Of a DNA stretch of 64,000 nt, positions 1-15,000 are shown one piece after another. Position 1 is the first letter of the stretch; every line of letters begins with the position of its first letter. The notes beneath the pieces are model-generated. The model was not told the DNA's origin. It worked only from the letters and a program-made list of their open reading frames with translations, and made no database searches. The stretch spans positions 1-64,000 of the forward strand of contig JBELJZ010000012.1 in the NCBI GenBank assembly GCA_042089915.1, in the 5' to 3' direction. The position numbers and the translations under genes were made by a program. Source of the stretch: UBA8752 sp002172485. Its GTDB lineage: Bacteria; Bacteroidota; Bacteroidia; Flavobacteriales_D; Sanyastnellaceae.

Positions 1-3000
1 CCGGTTTTGTGGTACACCACCGAGCTGTCCGAGAAGCTCGTCCAGGTTGTGTCTGTGCCAGCGACTTGATAGCGCTGCTTGAAGAGGCGCGCGTTGTGCC
101 CGCGCCAGCTTTCTGCGTCATCGCCGTATTTGGCGCGGTCATACAGGATGCTGCCCAAACCTTCGTCGGCGTCAAGCATCAGGACCAATCCATCGGTGAG
201 GTTGGCCGGATACTGTTGCATGAACAGTTCCGCCACTTCCCAGCCTTCGTAATCACGTTGGAATTTGGTGCTGTCCATTCCACTGATCAATCGCGCGGGC
301 TCATTGAACGCCGCGAAATTCACACCGGGTACATATCCACGGATTTCGTCGAAGCTGGTCTTTTCAGAGGCCATGCGCTGCGTGGTTACCCCTACATCTG
401 CGCAGCCGAGCTGGCAGTCGCCGAATTGGTTGGCGAAGGGGTTGAAGTTGCAGGCGTTGAAGACGCGGCTGCAACCCATGATGGACTCGCCGCGTGGGGC
501 ACGGCGCACGGAGCGGCGGTTGACCGTTGGGAGTTCCGTGATGGCGTCCGCACTCTCACCCAGGACGCCACCGTCCACGGTGACACCGCCGGCGAGGGGG
601 CTGTTGATCGCCCCGTCAAACAGCAGTTGGGTTGGGTTAAATTCTACCCCCTCACTGATGCCGTTGGGATAGCCTTGCTTGTAGGCCATTTGGTCCACCA
701 TTCGGCCCGCGTTGTCGGGAACCAGGACGGCATGCAGCTTACCGAGGGGCAAGTCGAGGGCATCGATGTCGTCCTCATTCCACACGCCCGCGCTGTTGGC
801 CAGCTTTTGGTCATTGAAGAACTCCCTGCGCAATTGTAGCCCTTCGAACAAGATGGAAGAATGGGTTTCGGTCAGGAGGGTGTCCCAAATCGACAGCCTG
901 TGCACCATGATGTCCGATCCGCCGAGGACAGCGGCCGTTGCCGTGAAGCCCAATTCCACATCGAGGGGCGAGACGACCTGAGGATCGGTCTCCGTGACCG
1001 TCGAGTTTGTGAAGTCGAATCGGACCGGATCGTTCAAGATTTGGACGTCTGCGGTGTTCTCATCGGTGCTGCGCAGGATGAGGGACCCGCCATAATTGCT
1101 GCCGCTCGTTTCTTCTCCAATGGCCAAGGTCACGTGGTACCAGCGGTCATGGTGAAGGGCGAACTCATTGCGGCTCGTTTCAGCGGGGACACGACGCAAT
1201 TCTCCCATGGGACCTTGCAAACGGAACCTCAGGTTGTCCAGGTTGGCCGGATTCTCTGGGTCTTCCGTCAGGCGGAAGACGAGGTCGTCTGTTCCATTGC
1301 CGCGCAGGCGGAACACTTCTCCGTACTCGAAGGCTTCGCCTGGCTTGGGGGACACAGTCCGGAACCAGAACTCATAACTCCGCAAATCGGTCAAGCCCAA
1401 TTCTGGGCTGGTCAGATTGTCCTGTTGGACAGGCAACTCCAAGGAGGCCCCATTCAGGAACCGGACGGAATACGCCTCCGACAGGTCGGTCATGACGTCA
1501 TTGATGCCGCCATTGCCCAACGCCATCTGGTGCGAAGAGGTGAATTGGAAGTCGTACAGCCCCAAATCGATTTCGGAGGCGAGGTACTGGGTGCAGTTGA
1601 TGTACTCCTCGCCCAAGTGGTTCCGCACGGAGAAGTTGCCGGCGAAATTCTCGGCATCTCCGTGGTTGTCGAGCTCGTCAAGGACCTTGACGCGGTAAGT
1701 GCCTGAGGGCAGGTCCACGCGCATGGTCACCATCGAGTAGGCGTAGGTCTCCCCCGCAGCGGCCAAACGGTCCTCATACGCGAGCAGGTCGCTTCTGAAG
1801 CTGTGGACCCGGGTGGTCGAACCATCGGCATTGACCCGGTCCACCACAGGGTACTCGAACGGCTGACTGTCGTCATCGGAGAACCAGTTGAGGTACAGCT
1901 GCTGACCTGGACCGAAGTAGGAATAGTTGCAGGTCAATTCGCCACCACCCACGTCAAACACGGCGTAGGGGAGGTAGTTGACGTTTTCGAGGAAGGGGTC
2001 CGTGCAGCCTTCAGGCAGCTCGTATTCGCAGTAGCGGATTTCGCCGCCCAACTCGAGCGGATTGAAGTTCGCTGCATTGGGGTCAGAGCAGGCCTTTGAA
2101 CCCTGCGCCGCAGCGTTCCACAACCAGGCACTCATGTTGTTCCGGAAATCGCGGATGGCAGTTTCCGAGCCGAGCAGGCGGTAGAATGTGGCGTCTTGCT
2201 CCCGGACGATGGCGTCGTCGGGGTGGACCCGGATGTTGATCTGCATCCCTGGAATTTCACTGCCCGATACGGGGTAGTTGCCCAAGGTGAACGTGATGTG
2301 GTTGTAGGAGTTGTAGGGCACCTTCACGTCCTCGAGGTTGGCCAAGGACCAAAGGGCAGAGAACTTGCCACTTTGGCGCGCCGCAAAGCGGTATTCGTTG
2401 GGGTTACCAGGAATGGCTTCTGCCCAGATGCTGACGCTTTCTTTGGCCGTGCTGTCGATCGGGTCGAGGTACTGCATCGACCAGAGCGGCGCCTTTCCTG
2501 CGCCTCCTTCACCATTGGCATCTCCCAGAATCGTGCTCTTCGGCACCTTGATCCATTGGCTGATGCTCATCACTTCATGGATTTCCAAGGGGTCGCTGCT
2601 GTTGACGTCATAGTTGTCGATGGCGTCCGAGTGGATGTCGGGGAAGTGCTCAATGACCCCCGATTCGGAACGCAGGTCCTGCTCCACAAAGTCGAGCATG
2701 GCCCATTCGCCGTAATCGGTGTCAAACTCGTTGTCTTTGGCGTTGAAGTCCAGGGAGTTGCGGGCCATATTAACCCCTTGGGGTTCCACGTTGACCAGCA
2801 CGCTGTCCACTGGAGCGCCCACCTCAAAGGTGATGCGACCACTGACAGCACCGATGCTGGACCTCCACCCGATTGGGTACGGGGTGGGATTGAAGAATTC
2901 TTCGGCATTGCCGCCTCCACAGTCGATGAAGGCACCGACCCGGTACTCATACAGGATGCCAGCTGCAAGGTCCTGGTCGATGAACCAGGTGATGTCCTCC

Positions 3001-6000
3001 GAGCTGAAGATTTGCTCCCAAGCATCCTCATTTGGATTGGAGGGCTCATACAGGCGTCGGTACAGGCGGTACTGGTCGATGATGCCATCGGTGTCGATGG
3101 CCTCGTCCCACTCGATGCGCACCTTGTAGGGGTAGCGGCCTTCAGAGACAAAGACCTGATCGGTATAGCTGTTGATCTTCTTCCAGGGGTTCTCGATGTC
3201 ACCCAAGATGCTCACGGCCACAGGGGGCGTGTGGTAGATCTCTCCGCACAATTCCTGTTCAATCCGGTACTCGGCCGTTTCACAGGTCCAACTGCCGTGG
3301 ACCAAGGTGCTGTCGTAGACTTCAATCACATCCACGATGCCGTTCTGGTTCCTGTCGGCATTGGTCCGGGTCAGGGCCAGTTCCGGGTTGTTCGTGGTGA
3401 AGATGCTGTCATTCCAATCCCACGACTCCGAAGGCAGCAGGTATTCCCAGCCGTAGTCGGTGCCGAGGTTGGCCACACTTTGGTTACGCCGCTGGAGGCG
3501 CAGCTCACCGCCGCTGGAGGCCACATTGGCACCGTGGTTCCACACGAGTCGTGCGGAGCTGGCGGCCACCGTGGCACTGTCTCCGGCGTCATTCAACGCC
3601 ACCTGCATCTGCAGCAAGCTTTCCTCCTGAGGGGAAGGCTGCATCACAAACAGCGGATTTGGGGCCGTGCAGAGGTTGACCACATTGTCCGGCTCACGGT
3701 CACTCCACAAGGCCATTCGGCGGCCTTCGGTGGACAGGATGGCAATGGCGCTGATGTCCAGGGCGTCGCCACCTCCGAATCGGATTTCGTCTCCACCGCG
3801 GTTCAAGTGTCCCACGGGGATGTTCATCACGATGCTGTCCTCCATGATGTGGGGACAGTTCTTCAGGACCAAGGGATTGACGATGGAGGTCAATGTGGTG
3901 TCCCACACGTTCTGGTTCATGCGGTTTTCGACCCGCACGTAGAACGAAGCGTGCGCTTCTACTCCATTGGGAACACCCCAGTAGGGGAGTTCATTTTGGA
4001 TGGCATCCGCACCGGTAAAGGAGACGTCTCCCTCGAGGGTACCGGTGTACTTCGGTGCCGTCATCGGGAAGGCGATGTGGATGAGGTTGGCATCGAAGTC
4101 CCCGGTCTCATCGAGGCGGAGTTCGGTGTGCAGGTTGTCGGCGTGGTAGGTCAACACATCCGCTCCATCGCGCCATGCCCCATGACCGGCGGTCAAGTTG
4201 GTAGCGGTGATGGTGACATGGATGGAATCCTCGTCGAGGGCTTGGTTGTAGCCTTCATTCAGGTCAGTGGCTCCGGCCCGTGCAGCATTGAGGTCCACCA
4301 CGGAATAGTCTTCTGCAGCGTCGCCGGTCCACCAAGCGGCGCCGTTGAACGTGCCCAGGTTGTGTGCGGAGGCGACCACATTACTTCCAGTTGGACTGCT
4401 CAGGGTGTACTCTCCGTATTGGGCTGAAGCGAGTTGTTCCTCGGTCATGGGGTCCTCAACAAGGAGCAACGCCACTTCCCATTCTTCCGGGTTGCGTGAC
4501 GTGACCGACAGATTCTCCCATTGGCTGGGCAGGCCGGATCCGGAACCCACGAGGGTCAAGTAATCTGCACTGTCGAGGAGGATGACCGTGGCATCGTGGA
4601 ATTCACTGTCGGAGGTGTAATCCAAACCGATCACATCCTGCGCCAAGGGCACCATGACGGTGGTGGGCGCGGCGGCTCCGATGTGGGCCTGGAAATCCAT
4701 CAATGACAGTCCGTTTCCATTGTGTTCGATGGTGCCCATCGTGCCGTCGGTCGGCGCATTGGTGCTGTCCCGGTCTGCAAGTCGAGCGGCCACGAAGTGC
4801 CGGTCTCCAGCCAAGTCATACACGTCGAAGAACTGGTTGTTGGCATCGAGGGGGACCAGTCGAAGGCCAGGGCTTCCGACGGTTTGCAATTCGATGAGTC
4901 CGCGGGTCTGGGTTTCGACGTCACCCCGGCGCCAACCGATGGCGGTGAGCTCTCCAAAACGGCCCTCTGCAGAGGGGTTGGTGACCGTGAAGTCGGCGTA
5001 GGGGAGCTGGTTTTGTCCTTGGATGGGGGACCAAGCTCCACCGGTTTCGGCAGCGCGGTGTCCGATCCATCCCAAAGCACCTTGCTCGAGAAGCAGGGCC
5101 TGTTCCTCTGAGGTTTCCAGAATCGGCAAGTGTCCTCCAGCTTGGAAGGCCAATGCCCGGGCTTTTTCGTAACGCAGGTCCGTGGTTGAGCGGTAGTACA
5201 ATCGGTCCTCGGTCAGGGTGACGAGGTCATAGTCCACGCCGCCGATGGTCAAGCTGCTTTCAGCCGATGCGGGAAGCTCCGGGTGGTCGGGGAGCAACGC
5301 GGCCACATGGTTGTATTCGTGGTTTTCTAGCACATTCGGTGTGCCATCGGATGCCACGGTCAAGGTGGCGGTCAGCACATCATCGATGACCGGCTCGTCA
5401 GGCGCATCGGACGCGCCGCTGACCATCATGCGCTGCAACAAGAACTGGTTGTCGTGTTGCCGGGGTCCACTGGCCATGCCTGGCGGAATGCGCAGGTCAA
5501 AACTGAATTGCTTGACCCCGCAAGTCGGGTTGCAGATGCCATTCAGGTCTGAAATGTAGGCGCACTGCCATTTTCCGTTGAGGGGCTCGTGATTGATTTC
5601 GAGCATCAGCCGGAGGTTCGCCAACTGTCCGGGGATGTAAGGGTATTTGGTGCCGCTTGGAGCCGTGATTTCAAAAATCATGTTGGCGATTTCGGCGTCC
5701 GTCACTTCCGTTCCGGTGCCATCGGAATGTGCGATGGAGGCCCGGATGTCAATGCCATCGAGGTATACCCCGCACACAGGGCTCAAAGCCAGAGCCATGG
5801 TCGTGTCCCCATCCGCTGTGTTGAGGACGATGGTGTCCGAAACAGCGATGTCCAAGATGGGGTTGTTGGTGAACTTCACCTCGAAGTTGGAGATCGTGTG
5901 GCGGGCAGTATTGACGGTGTCGTAAGCCCAGACGGACCAATATCCGCGGGCATTTTTGCCCCCAAATGCGGCAGCGAGTGCCCCTTCACTTCCGGTGGGA

Positions 6001-9000
6001 GGGAGCAGGTAGGTCACGTCTGCATCGCTTTCATCTGGAATGGAGTTGACAAAGCGGAAGGTTGTGGACTGGTTGGCCAAGACTGGTACAGACTCGGCGA
6101 GCAACAACATGGTGGTGTCGGTGTCGTTTTGGTCCGGGTCCAATTCCAGCCACAGGCTCAAGTGGTCGGCGGCTTCGTCAGCTGTCACCGTCACTTGGCA
6201 ATATTCGAATTCGGTAGACACTGCACTCACCTCTCCAGGCTGTGCGATGACAAGCGCGGCGGGTTCATCGGTTTCGAATTCAATGGTGAGGTGGGTCGAA
6301 CCGTTGGCCGAGCTGGTCACTCCTGAATATTGGTAAGCGATTTCCGGCTCACGGAGCTTGGAAATTTGGATGACCGAGTGCCGCGTGCTCGAAGGACCGC
6401 AATCGTTGAGTGTGCCATCGGCCCGGAGGCAACCGAAGTCTTCTCCAGAGCAGCAATTGTTGGGCTCGTTTGTGGCCCAGTTCAGTCCGACCGCGGGGGT
6501 TCCGTCGTTCCATTCCCAGCCGTTTTCTGGCTCCGCATAAGCGGAAGACTCCTGGTTTTGCTCCAGGCCGATGAACACAGATGTGCCGCAGTACAAATGG
6601 AGGTCGTCGAAGAACGTTCCGTGGTCGGTTGCACGGAACAGCTCCCCGCCGAGTCGTGCGGCTTCAATTTCCGCCGTGGCATGGGTCATGCTGTTGGGGG
6701 ACATGAAAATCCAGTGGTTGTCCGTTTCGTACAAAGGAGTGTAGGCGCCATTGCCTGCATCGACGATGGGCATACGTTCCATGGGCCGGTCGACAATCAT
6801 GCCGCCCAACGTGCCATTGGCCGCTTTGCTGTCGTATTTCCCATTGGACACCATGAGGCTGGGCATTTGAGCCGCAGACGGAAGGGCACGTTCCATGACC
6901 ACATGGGCCTGGGAGAACCCGCCGTATTCGGTGCCTTCCATGAAGCCTCCCTTGCGCGTGGTGGTCGTCCAGATGTCATTCCAGCCGAAGCTGTTGCGGC
7001 CGAAGTAGCGGTATTCGATGTAGGGCTCGCCACCGTTGTTTGGCTCTCCCCCATGCCAGCGCGTCCAGCCACTGATTTCAGATCCAGAGCCGTCCAGTGC
7101 GTACTGCTTATACTTCTGGCCGCCATCGCCGTATTGCTCCATGCCGGAGAACAGGTCGTTTCGGCCTCCACCTGGATTGCCATACACCTTGTTCCACTCG
7201 TGGTCGGCATTGATAAACGTGGCTGGCTGCAAGGCCAGTTTTTTGGCCGTATCGTAATAGTCCCGGAATTTTCCTTGGACGTACACCCTGAAGTAGTATG
7301 TGCGGCGAAGTTCAAGGTCGCGGAACGGTGCATCCGCCAAGGAGGTTGCTTGTTTCCGCTGGGACCAGTTTTTCATCTTGTAGAAACCAGACTGGTCTTT
7401 GTTGGCGCCGAGCCCTGCGCTGGAACTTCCCTGGTAGCTCCAGCTGTACGGCATGGAGCCCACACCGCCATATCCGGCATAGGGGGAGGTGTCGAACCGG
7501 AACAACCGTCCGTCGGATTGCACCCCCACCATCTTGTATCCATTTCCGATGGACACTGCTTCGATGCCTTGGCCGCTGCTGTAAGTGTGCACCCAAGGGT
7601 AGCTGTTCAGGTTCCGCACCAATTGCGCGTAATCCACATCCCAGAACTCGTGGAAGAAGTTGGGGTCCACATGGTGTGGGGCTTGCCCATTGACCCAGCT
7701 GGCATACGGCAGAGATCCGTTGTTGTCTGCCCGTTTCCAGGAAGAACCACTCCGGTACTGGCCGAGCCAGACTCGCGTATCGGTGTAGCTGTCATTGGGC
7801 AGGTATGTGCCGTTGATGAAGTTCAGTTCGTCTGCGTTGTTGAGCATCAGGGCTTTGGAGAAGACCGAGCTCTGACGGAAGGTGCTGTAGTTCACCTCGC
7901 TATCCGACATCACATAGACCCGGCTGCCACGGCGGTAGGCATGGATGAAGCTCATGCCCCCGAACGAAGAGGACCCATTCAACAACGGGAAGCCGCTGTC
8001 GAAACTTGGGCCCATCGCATCGCTGCCCAACAAGGGAGCGTCGACTTTTCCAGTCGGGAATTCGATGGCGTTGGCGGCATCATTGCTCCAGTACCACCGC
8101 ATGATGGATGCGCCGTCCTCGATGGCGCCATTGCCAGATCCAAAGTTCAATTGGCCGTCCAGCCAAGCGTCGTTGCCGAGGTGTGCCACGACGTCCAGTT
8201 TGCCACTCAGGATGGAGAAAGTGGCATTGAGCCACGTCAGGCTTCGCTCCTGGGCAGCCGTGTAAGTCAGGCTTGAAGTGGGGCTGTATTTGTAATAGTC
8301 TCGGGCGCCATCTCCTGTTGCGGGGTGGGTGTACAGATAGCTGGTATTGGATGGGCTCGGGTGGGCAGTGGGGTCTTCTGTCCGGGTGAGGTCGCTGCGC
8401 AGGCTTCCCATGCCGGTCGGCGTTGAGGCGCGTTCGTCACAGTGGCTGGGCCAGTGGCCGAAAAGGTCATAGAAGAAGGTGTATCCTTCGGGGTTGGAAC
8501 AGCTGGGAATTGGACTGCCGTCGTAGTCTTTGGCCGTCGTGCCATGCTGAGCCACGCGGAGAAGCTCGGTGTGGCGTGCACGGGAACGGATGTTCGCTGC
8601 GTCATAGGCGAAAGGAATCGTGTCCCCATTGGTCTTCCTCGTGGTGAAAGTGCCTTGCATCACCGGGTTGAGGCTGGCAATCTCGATGTACTGACTTCGG
8701 GCTTGCTCATCTCCTGCCTTCCATTTCCCGGCTTCATCTGTCGTAGAAAGCGGGGATCCGTGAGCGTCTCCCGAATCGAGAATTTGACGGTCCTCAAAAG
8801 CTTGGGTGGAGGCCGGGTTGGTTGCCAGCTTGGGGAGGTCGGCCACTGGGGACGGGAAGGTCAACTTGAAGAGACCTGAATTGGCGACATCGAAATTGAA
8901 GTCCTGTCCGAATTGAACGGTGGTCAAGTCGTCGTAAACCTTTCGCTTCATTTGGTCTGCACCCCGGACATTGAAGTCCATGTCCGATCCGGCATAGGGT

Positions 9001-12000
9001 CCAGTCAAATTCACGGGCACAGAATCCGGGCGTGCACCGGCGTACCACACCATGGTGAGCGGAATTCTGCGGTCCGAGTCGTACAAATCACAAACGCCAT
9101 CGCCGTCGACATCACCCCCCACCAAGAAGCCGAGGCCGTTGGTTGATCCGGAGCAATAGGCACAGGGTTGGTCGTCAGGAATGAGGATACAGTTCGCCGC
9201 GTCTTGGTTGTCGGGGTGGTCCTGGGCCGTCAGCTTGTAATTGCAAGCCAAGGGGTTGGTGCACCCTTCATATTGGTCGCAAAGCCCATCTCCATCTGCA
9301 TCTCCTCCGATGATTCCTCCGTTGCCGTCTTGCTCACCGGAGCACTCTTGACATTCGTTTTCCGGGTAGATGCAAGAGTCTGTCGGCATCTCCAACGAGG
9401 AGAAAGGGAACACGGCGTCGATGTCGTAGTTGCAAGCGGTCTCATCCATACAACCGGTGCATTGGATGGCATCCACGCAGGAGAGGTCATCGAACAAAAC
9501 GGTGGGATCATAATTGCACGCAGTGGAGTCCGTACAGCCTTCCAACTCATCACAGATGTAGTTGTAGTTGTCGTCCTTGTCGCAGAGTCCTGCACAGACG
9601 TAACCGTCCATGGGGTATTGGAAGTGGAAACGACCTTCGGTGCCCAAGTCGCCTTCTTCGGGTGAAGACAGGCTGAAGGTGCCGAAATCACCGATGACCT
9701 TGAATTCTACGTTGCCGTGGAAGTACAGCTCGTCGTCGCTGCCGAGGGTGGCGTAAGACGTGGCCACAGTGTCGATGAAGACATGCGGGCTCGAGGACTC
9801 GATCCGCACCGGTGCATTGGGGGCCACGCCGACCAGGCGATACTGTCCCGTGCCGACGAGGAACACTTGGTTTTCGTCGTAAGTCAGCGCGCCATTGAAG
9901 GTCATGCGGCGTCCACCGTCGTCCGAGGCCACCAGTCCCACGTCACTGAAGGTCTGCAGGCAGTCGTAGGTTTCGACGTGATCGCACAAGAGGTTGCCGT
10001 CTGCATCGGCTCCTGGCACGATTTCGAGGTCCACTTTGGGGAATTCGAACAGCACATTCGCCAGGAACGCACCGCTGTACATCACACCGTACTCCGGGAT
10101 GGAGACCCAATCGCCATTTTCCGGGTAATTGTCTGGGATGACCTCGACGCAGCTGGCGTCATGCCAACGTCGGTCACCACCGACCCGCCACATTTGAGCG
10201 AAGTCGAACGCGCCGTAATCCTGCCCTGAGCAGAATTGGCTTTCTCCGTCAAAAGCGGTGGTGTCGTGCCAGTTGAAGTAAGTCACAGGCGTCGTGTCCC
10301 GGAGAGTGACCCAGTTGCCATCTGCAGCCGCACCTTGCTCTTGGGCATCGCTGATGCCAATCCAAATTCGGTCGAGGCCATGGACGGCCATGAGCTTAAC
10401 AAGGGTGTCGTTTTCCGAAGCATTGTCAATGCTCACAGCATGGCGTGCGAGGTTGGGCCAATGAACACTTTGCTCGGACATCATTTCGCCGAGCATCATG
10501 GGCGCAGAGTAGTAATAGTGGGAGTGCTCATTTTCACCGAGGTACTGGAGGTCGTACCGTTCCATCAAGAACGTGGAGTCGGTCAGGCAGTAGTCGCAGC
10601 TGTTCTCCTCGGGGAAGCCACATTCGGCCAGGCTGTCCACAGAAAGTTCGAAGTAGGCCCTTCTGTGTGTTTGCATCGGGTCAGCGGCGGCATAGGCCGC
10701 ATCGTCAAGCAGGCTGAGGTAACCTGGGGTGAACGTGGTTTCGTCAAATTCCAACAGGATGACAGCTTGTTCTTCCGCGTAAGTCAAGAAGCCATTGTCC
10801 AGGTAGTAGTGGCGGTTTCGGGCATCCTTGGGAAGCCATTGGCCCGCCGCAATCGTTTGGTTAGTGGCCGTGGCGAGGTCGGCGATTTCTGCCGTGCCGC
10901 CGGCCACGAGCTGGGCGTAATCATACACGTCATGCAGGTCTCCCAAATCCCACGGAATCAAATGTTGGGGAGTGACGAGGTCGTCTGGATTCACCGCCCA
11001 GTTGGCATAGGTCATGGGGGCCCCATCGCGTAGTTGGGTCCACTGGCCTTCTCCGTTTCCAACCCGATCATCGTCGCTGACATTGACCCAGGCGCGGTCG
11101 ATGCTTTTGGAGGCGAGGAAGGTTTGCAGGGATTCGTTCTCAGCCGTGTTTTCGATCGTGACCAGGAAAGGTTGGAGCTTGCGCCATGAGAGCGAAGCTT
11201 CAACCTGAAGGCGGTTGGGGCTGTCCTGGGTCGCGGAGGTGTAGTAGTGCTTCCCGTTCGCGGCACCGAGCCGGTTGAACGTGTATCCCGCGAAGTCGAG
11301 GGTGGCTGGAGCATCAATCCAGCCATGCTCCCAGTTTGCACGGTATCCGGCCATCACGGCTTCATCCAACGTGTTGAACGTGGCGAGTTTGGCGCCCCAG
11401 GTGGCGGCTTGTGCAATGGCTTCCGCGCGTGTCAAGCTGTCGGCAGAAATGAAGAACCGGGTAGAGTCCGATTCGCCCAAATGGGTCCATCCAGTGAACA
11501 TGGGATAGTTGTCCGTGGCGATGGGGTCGAAGTTGCACGCTGTGGAGTCCTGACAGCCATTGCGCTCCAAGTCCTGGATGGTGGCGTTGACGTCGTATTC
11601 GCACACGCCATCTCCATCGCTGTCCATGTTGACCATGGTGGAGAGGATCACCGGGTGGTTGGTGGGGGTCCAGCACAAATCGCATTCTCCGGAATAGGTG
11701 CAGTTTTCCGTGGAATCTGCAGAAGCCGCCAGTTCGGCAAACGGGTCGAAGTTGCAGGCAGCTGGGTCGACACATCCTTGATCCAAGACTGGGATGAACC
11801 GCATTTCGGCTTGGTCAAAAATCGTGGAGATCGCGCTGTCGTTTTGGATGACAATCTGAGTGCCATCTGCGGCGAGCAGGGTGTCGGCAGTGATTGTCCG
11901 AACGGGGTTCAAGTTCAGGTCGAGGAACCCATCGCTCGTGATCGTGGAATCCGTAGGGGCACCGATGTCATAGCGGGACATCCACAAGTCGTCCTTGATC

Positions 12001-15000
12001 GTCAGGGCAAACCCAGATGTGTCGCTGAATTGCTCGGCCGGTTCGAATTGGAATCTCTTTGCGTCGTGTTTGTGCAGGCTGGCGAACTCGCGGCGAGAGA
12101 GGGCCCGGCTCCAGATGGACAGCTCGTCAAGAAGGCCAATCCACGCATCCGTGCCCAAGGCGTCTTTGGCGCCCACGAACAAGGGGCCTCCGGACATGCT
12201 GTTGGCCATCATGCGGGGCCGTTCCACGACGACTTCTCCGTCGAGGGCGAGGCGCAAGATGTTGTTGTAACCAGTCAAGCTGAAGGGGGCGTAGCTGAAG
12301 GTCAACAGATGCCAGTCTCCCTGCTCCACCGGAGCATCTGTGAAGGAAGCAGACACGGTGTCACCTGCAAAGACCACATGCAGCTGGTCGTCTGTCCAGG
12401 CTTCGAAACCGGTGCCGTTTCCAGCTGTGCTGAGCAAAGTTTGCTTCGCGGTGGTGCCGTCGTGACTGAACCACAACGAGAGGGTAAAGGGCGAAGTCAA
12501 GTTGGATGGAATCCATGTGGAGGAGCCTTCAAGGTGAGCCCCCTCCATGCGCAATGCGCGATTGCGTCGGCCATATCGGTCGGAGGTGGCACTGGGGTAC
12601 ACGCTCCCAGCGACTGCAAGGTTTGGACCGTTCTGGACTTCGTTTTGCAAGGAGATGTCCTCAAAGGAGAACCGTACAAGCAGGCTGTCGCTGGGCACCA
12701 CGCCTTCGTCTCCTGCATTGGCCGTCAGGGTCGGGACGTCTTCAAACAGGGTCATGCGACCCCCTGTGAAGTGTCCAGTGTCTCCCACCACGGTGGCGTT
12801 GAAGGGATCGTCGAGGTCAACACCGAAGATCTCTCCCTTCAAAACGTGGTCTTCAAGTGCTTCGCTGATGAGGTCGCCGGAAGGCAAACCGCGGTCATCC
12901 ACGTCATGGATACTGATGCGCAAGGTCTTGCGCTGGACATGTCCCAAGTTGTCCGTAGAGAGGAAGGTCACCCGTTCGTCTCCATCGAAGTTGACGTCGG
13001 GCCGGTATTGAATGGTGAACGCGTCTGGATCAAATGCCAAACGGCCGTGCTCGATGGCATATGCCCGCTGCACCTCGATGAGGGCGGGCTTTTGGAGGCT
13101 GTCATCTTGAAGGGCCGTGGTCAGCGAGATGCTGCCCAGGTTCAAGTGCCCAAAATGCTGGATCCCTGACGTCCCAGTGCTGCTGCTGAGGACACTGCCG
13201 CCAGCGGCAATGCCGCCCGCGTTGGTGATGGTGGCATCTTGGAACAGCCCGATCCAAGCATCGGTAATGGTGTCGAACAGCACTTGTTCCTCAGATTGGA
13301 GGATGGCCAATCGTCCTTGGACTTGGCTTGCCTTTTTTGAGGCTTCGTGCCAATTCATGGCGTCCGAGAGGAAGTACAGCATGGAATCGGTCTGGGCGAT
13401 CAATTCCAACCCGGTCGGGGTGGACCAGCTTGTGTCGGCCGGGTGCAGGCTCAGGGCGACCGATCCATCCAAGTCCGGGGCTGTGAAACTTGCGTCGAGG
13501 ATGGATTCCTCCAACATCTCGACGGTGAATTCCCCTGCGAACTGGGTCGGGTCATCGACTTCTGTGATGGTGATGTTGACGCCCTGGGTGTTGACAGAGA
13601 ATTCTTGTTCGTCTTGGGGAACAAAGGTGAGGGTGTCGCTTCCGAAGAACTCGGCATTCGGGCGATAGATGTAGTCCACCAAAAGGGTGGTGCGGTCCAG
13701 TTTGGTCACGTCAAATGTGATCGCGCCCATCTCGGGGGCAATGGCCGTCAGTCCGGCTTCGAGCATGCCATCCGGATCGGCCACCGTGAAGCTGCCAGAC
13801 AGGAAGGCGTCTTCGTACCATGCCCAGTTGAAATCGCCAGCGAAGACGGCGGGACCGTCGTCGACGATTGTGATCAAAACGGGGAAGGTGACGTCCACTC
13901 GGGTGCCGTCATCATCCGTGATGCCGATGGTGAAGGCATCCTCTCCGAAAAATTCGAAGTCGGGCTGGTATTCAATGGCTCCGGTCGCGGGATCCACGGT
14001 TAACGTGCCATGGGAGGGAGCGGAGACCACGTTGAAGATGGAGCCGTCGGTCAGTCCGTCGGCGTCATCGGTCGCGGTCAATTGAATGCTGATCAATTCA
14101 TCTTCATTGGCCTCCACCACGTCGGCCTCTGTGGTCTCCCCAACACCGGCCAAGAGGGCTTGGCCAGACAGGTCGTGGGATGAACTGTTCCATGACAGTG
14201 ACATGGCGTCATTGACTGGGGTCAGCTCAAATTGGATGGTGTGTGGCGTGACCACGTTAAACGTGTCGGTGATGGACACGGTGAATTCATCGGTGCCATG
14301 GTAGTCTTGATCCGGATCATACACCCACTGGATGCTGCCTGCTCCGCTGGGGGTGAGCGTGACGCTGCCGTGCGCAGGTCCATCTCCTTCTTCGATGTGG
14401 AAAGGCAGGATTTTCAGCAAGTCGGCATCGGTGGCCGACAACTGGCCATGGAGTTCTTCGTCCTCAGGGAAGCTGGTGAAGTAGTCGTCCAGAACGATGA
14501 TGGTGGGGTCCTGCACGTTCTCCACGGTGACTTCGAGAGGTTGATCGTTGACCGTGAAACTTTGGGCGTCGGTGATGGAGAAGCCGAGGACATCGATGCC
14601 GTAGTAATCATCATGTGGCGTATAAGCCAGCGTGAATTCTGACTGCCCTGTTGGCGGAGAGAAATTGTGAACGTCGAGGGTCGCACTGCCCAAGATGCCA
14701 TCGGTGGATTGAATGCTGAATCCGATGTCGTCCCCCTCGTGACCATAAAAGGTCACTGCACCATTGATGCTGAGAATGCTTCCAGTGGCCAATGTGATTT
14801 TTTGACCATTGATGTAAAATGCGGGGTCATACATCGCGGCCTCGTCTGCGGTTTCGTAGGACCATTCAAAAGCGAACCACCCCGATTCCGTCAGGGTCAG
14901 TGTCGTGGTGCCTTCTGCGTTCGTGTCGTTGTCTCCACTGACGATGGTGAGGTGAGTTCCGTCCTCGGAGAACGTCACCGCAGATCCATTGGTGGTCAGG

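Noticed and set aside
2196..4427. Long plus-strand open frames (743 codons here; others across 1-18700) opposite the giant gene
   Set aside because: They are antisense shadows produced by GC-rich codon bias. They have no signal peptide, family motif or promoter, while the minus strand has continuous domain-like protein.
9060..9700. Repeated GCTD/ACNYD-coding segments considered as DNA direct repeats or a CRISPR-like array
   Set aside because: The similarity is at protein level with variable spacing and diverged DNA; they are Cys-rich protein modules.
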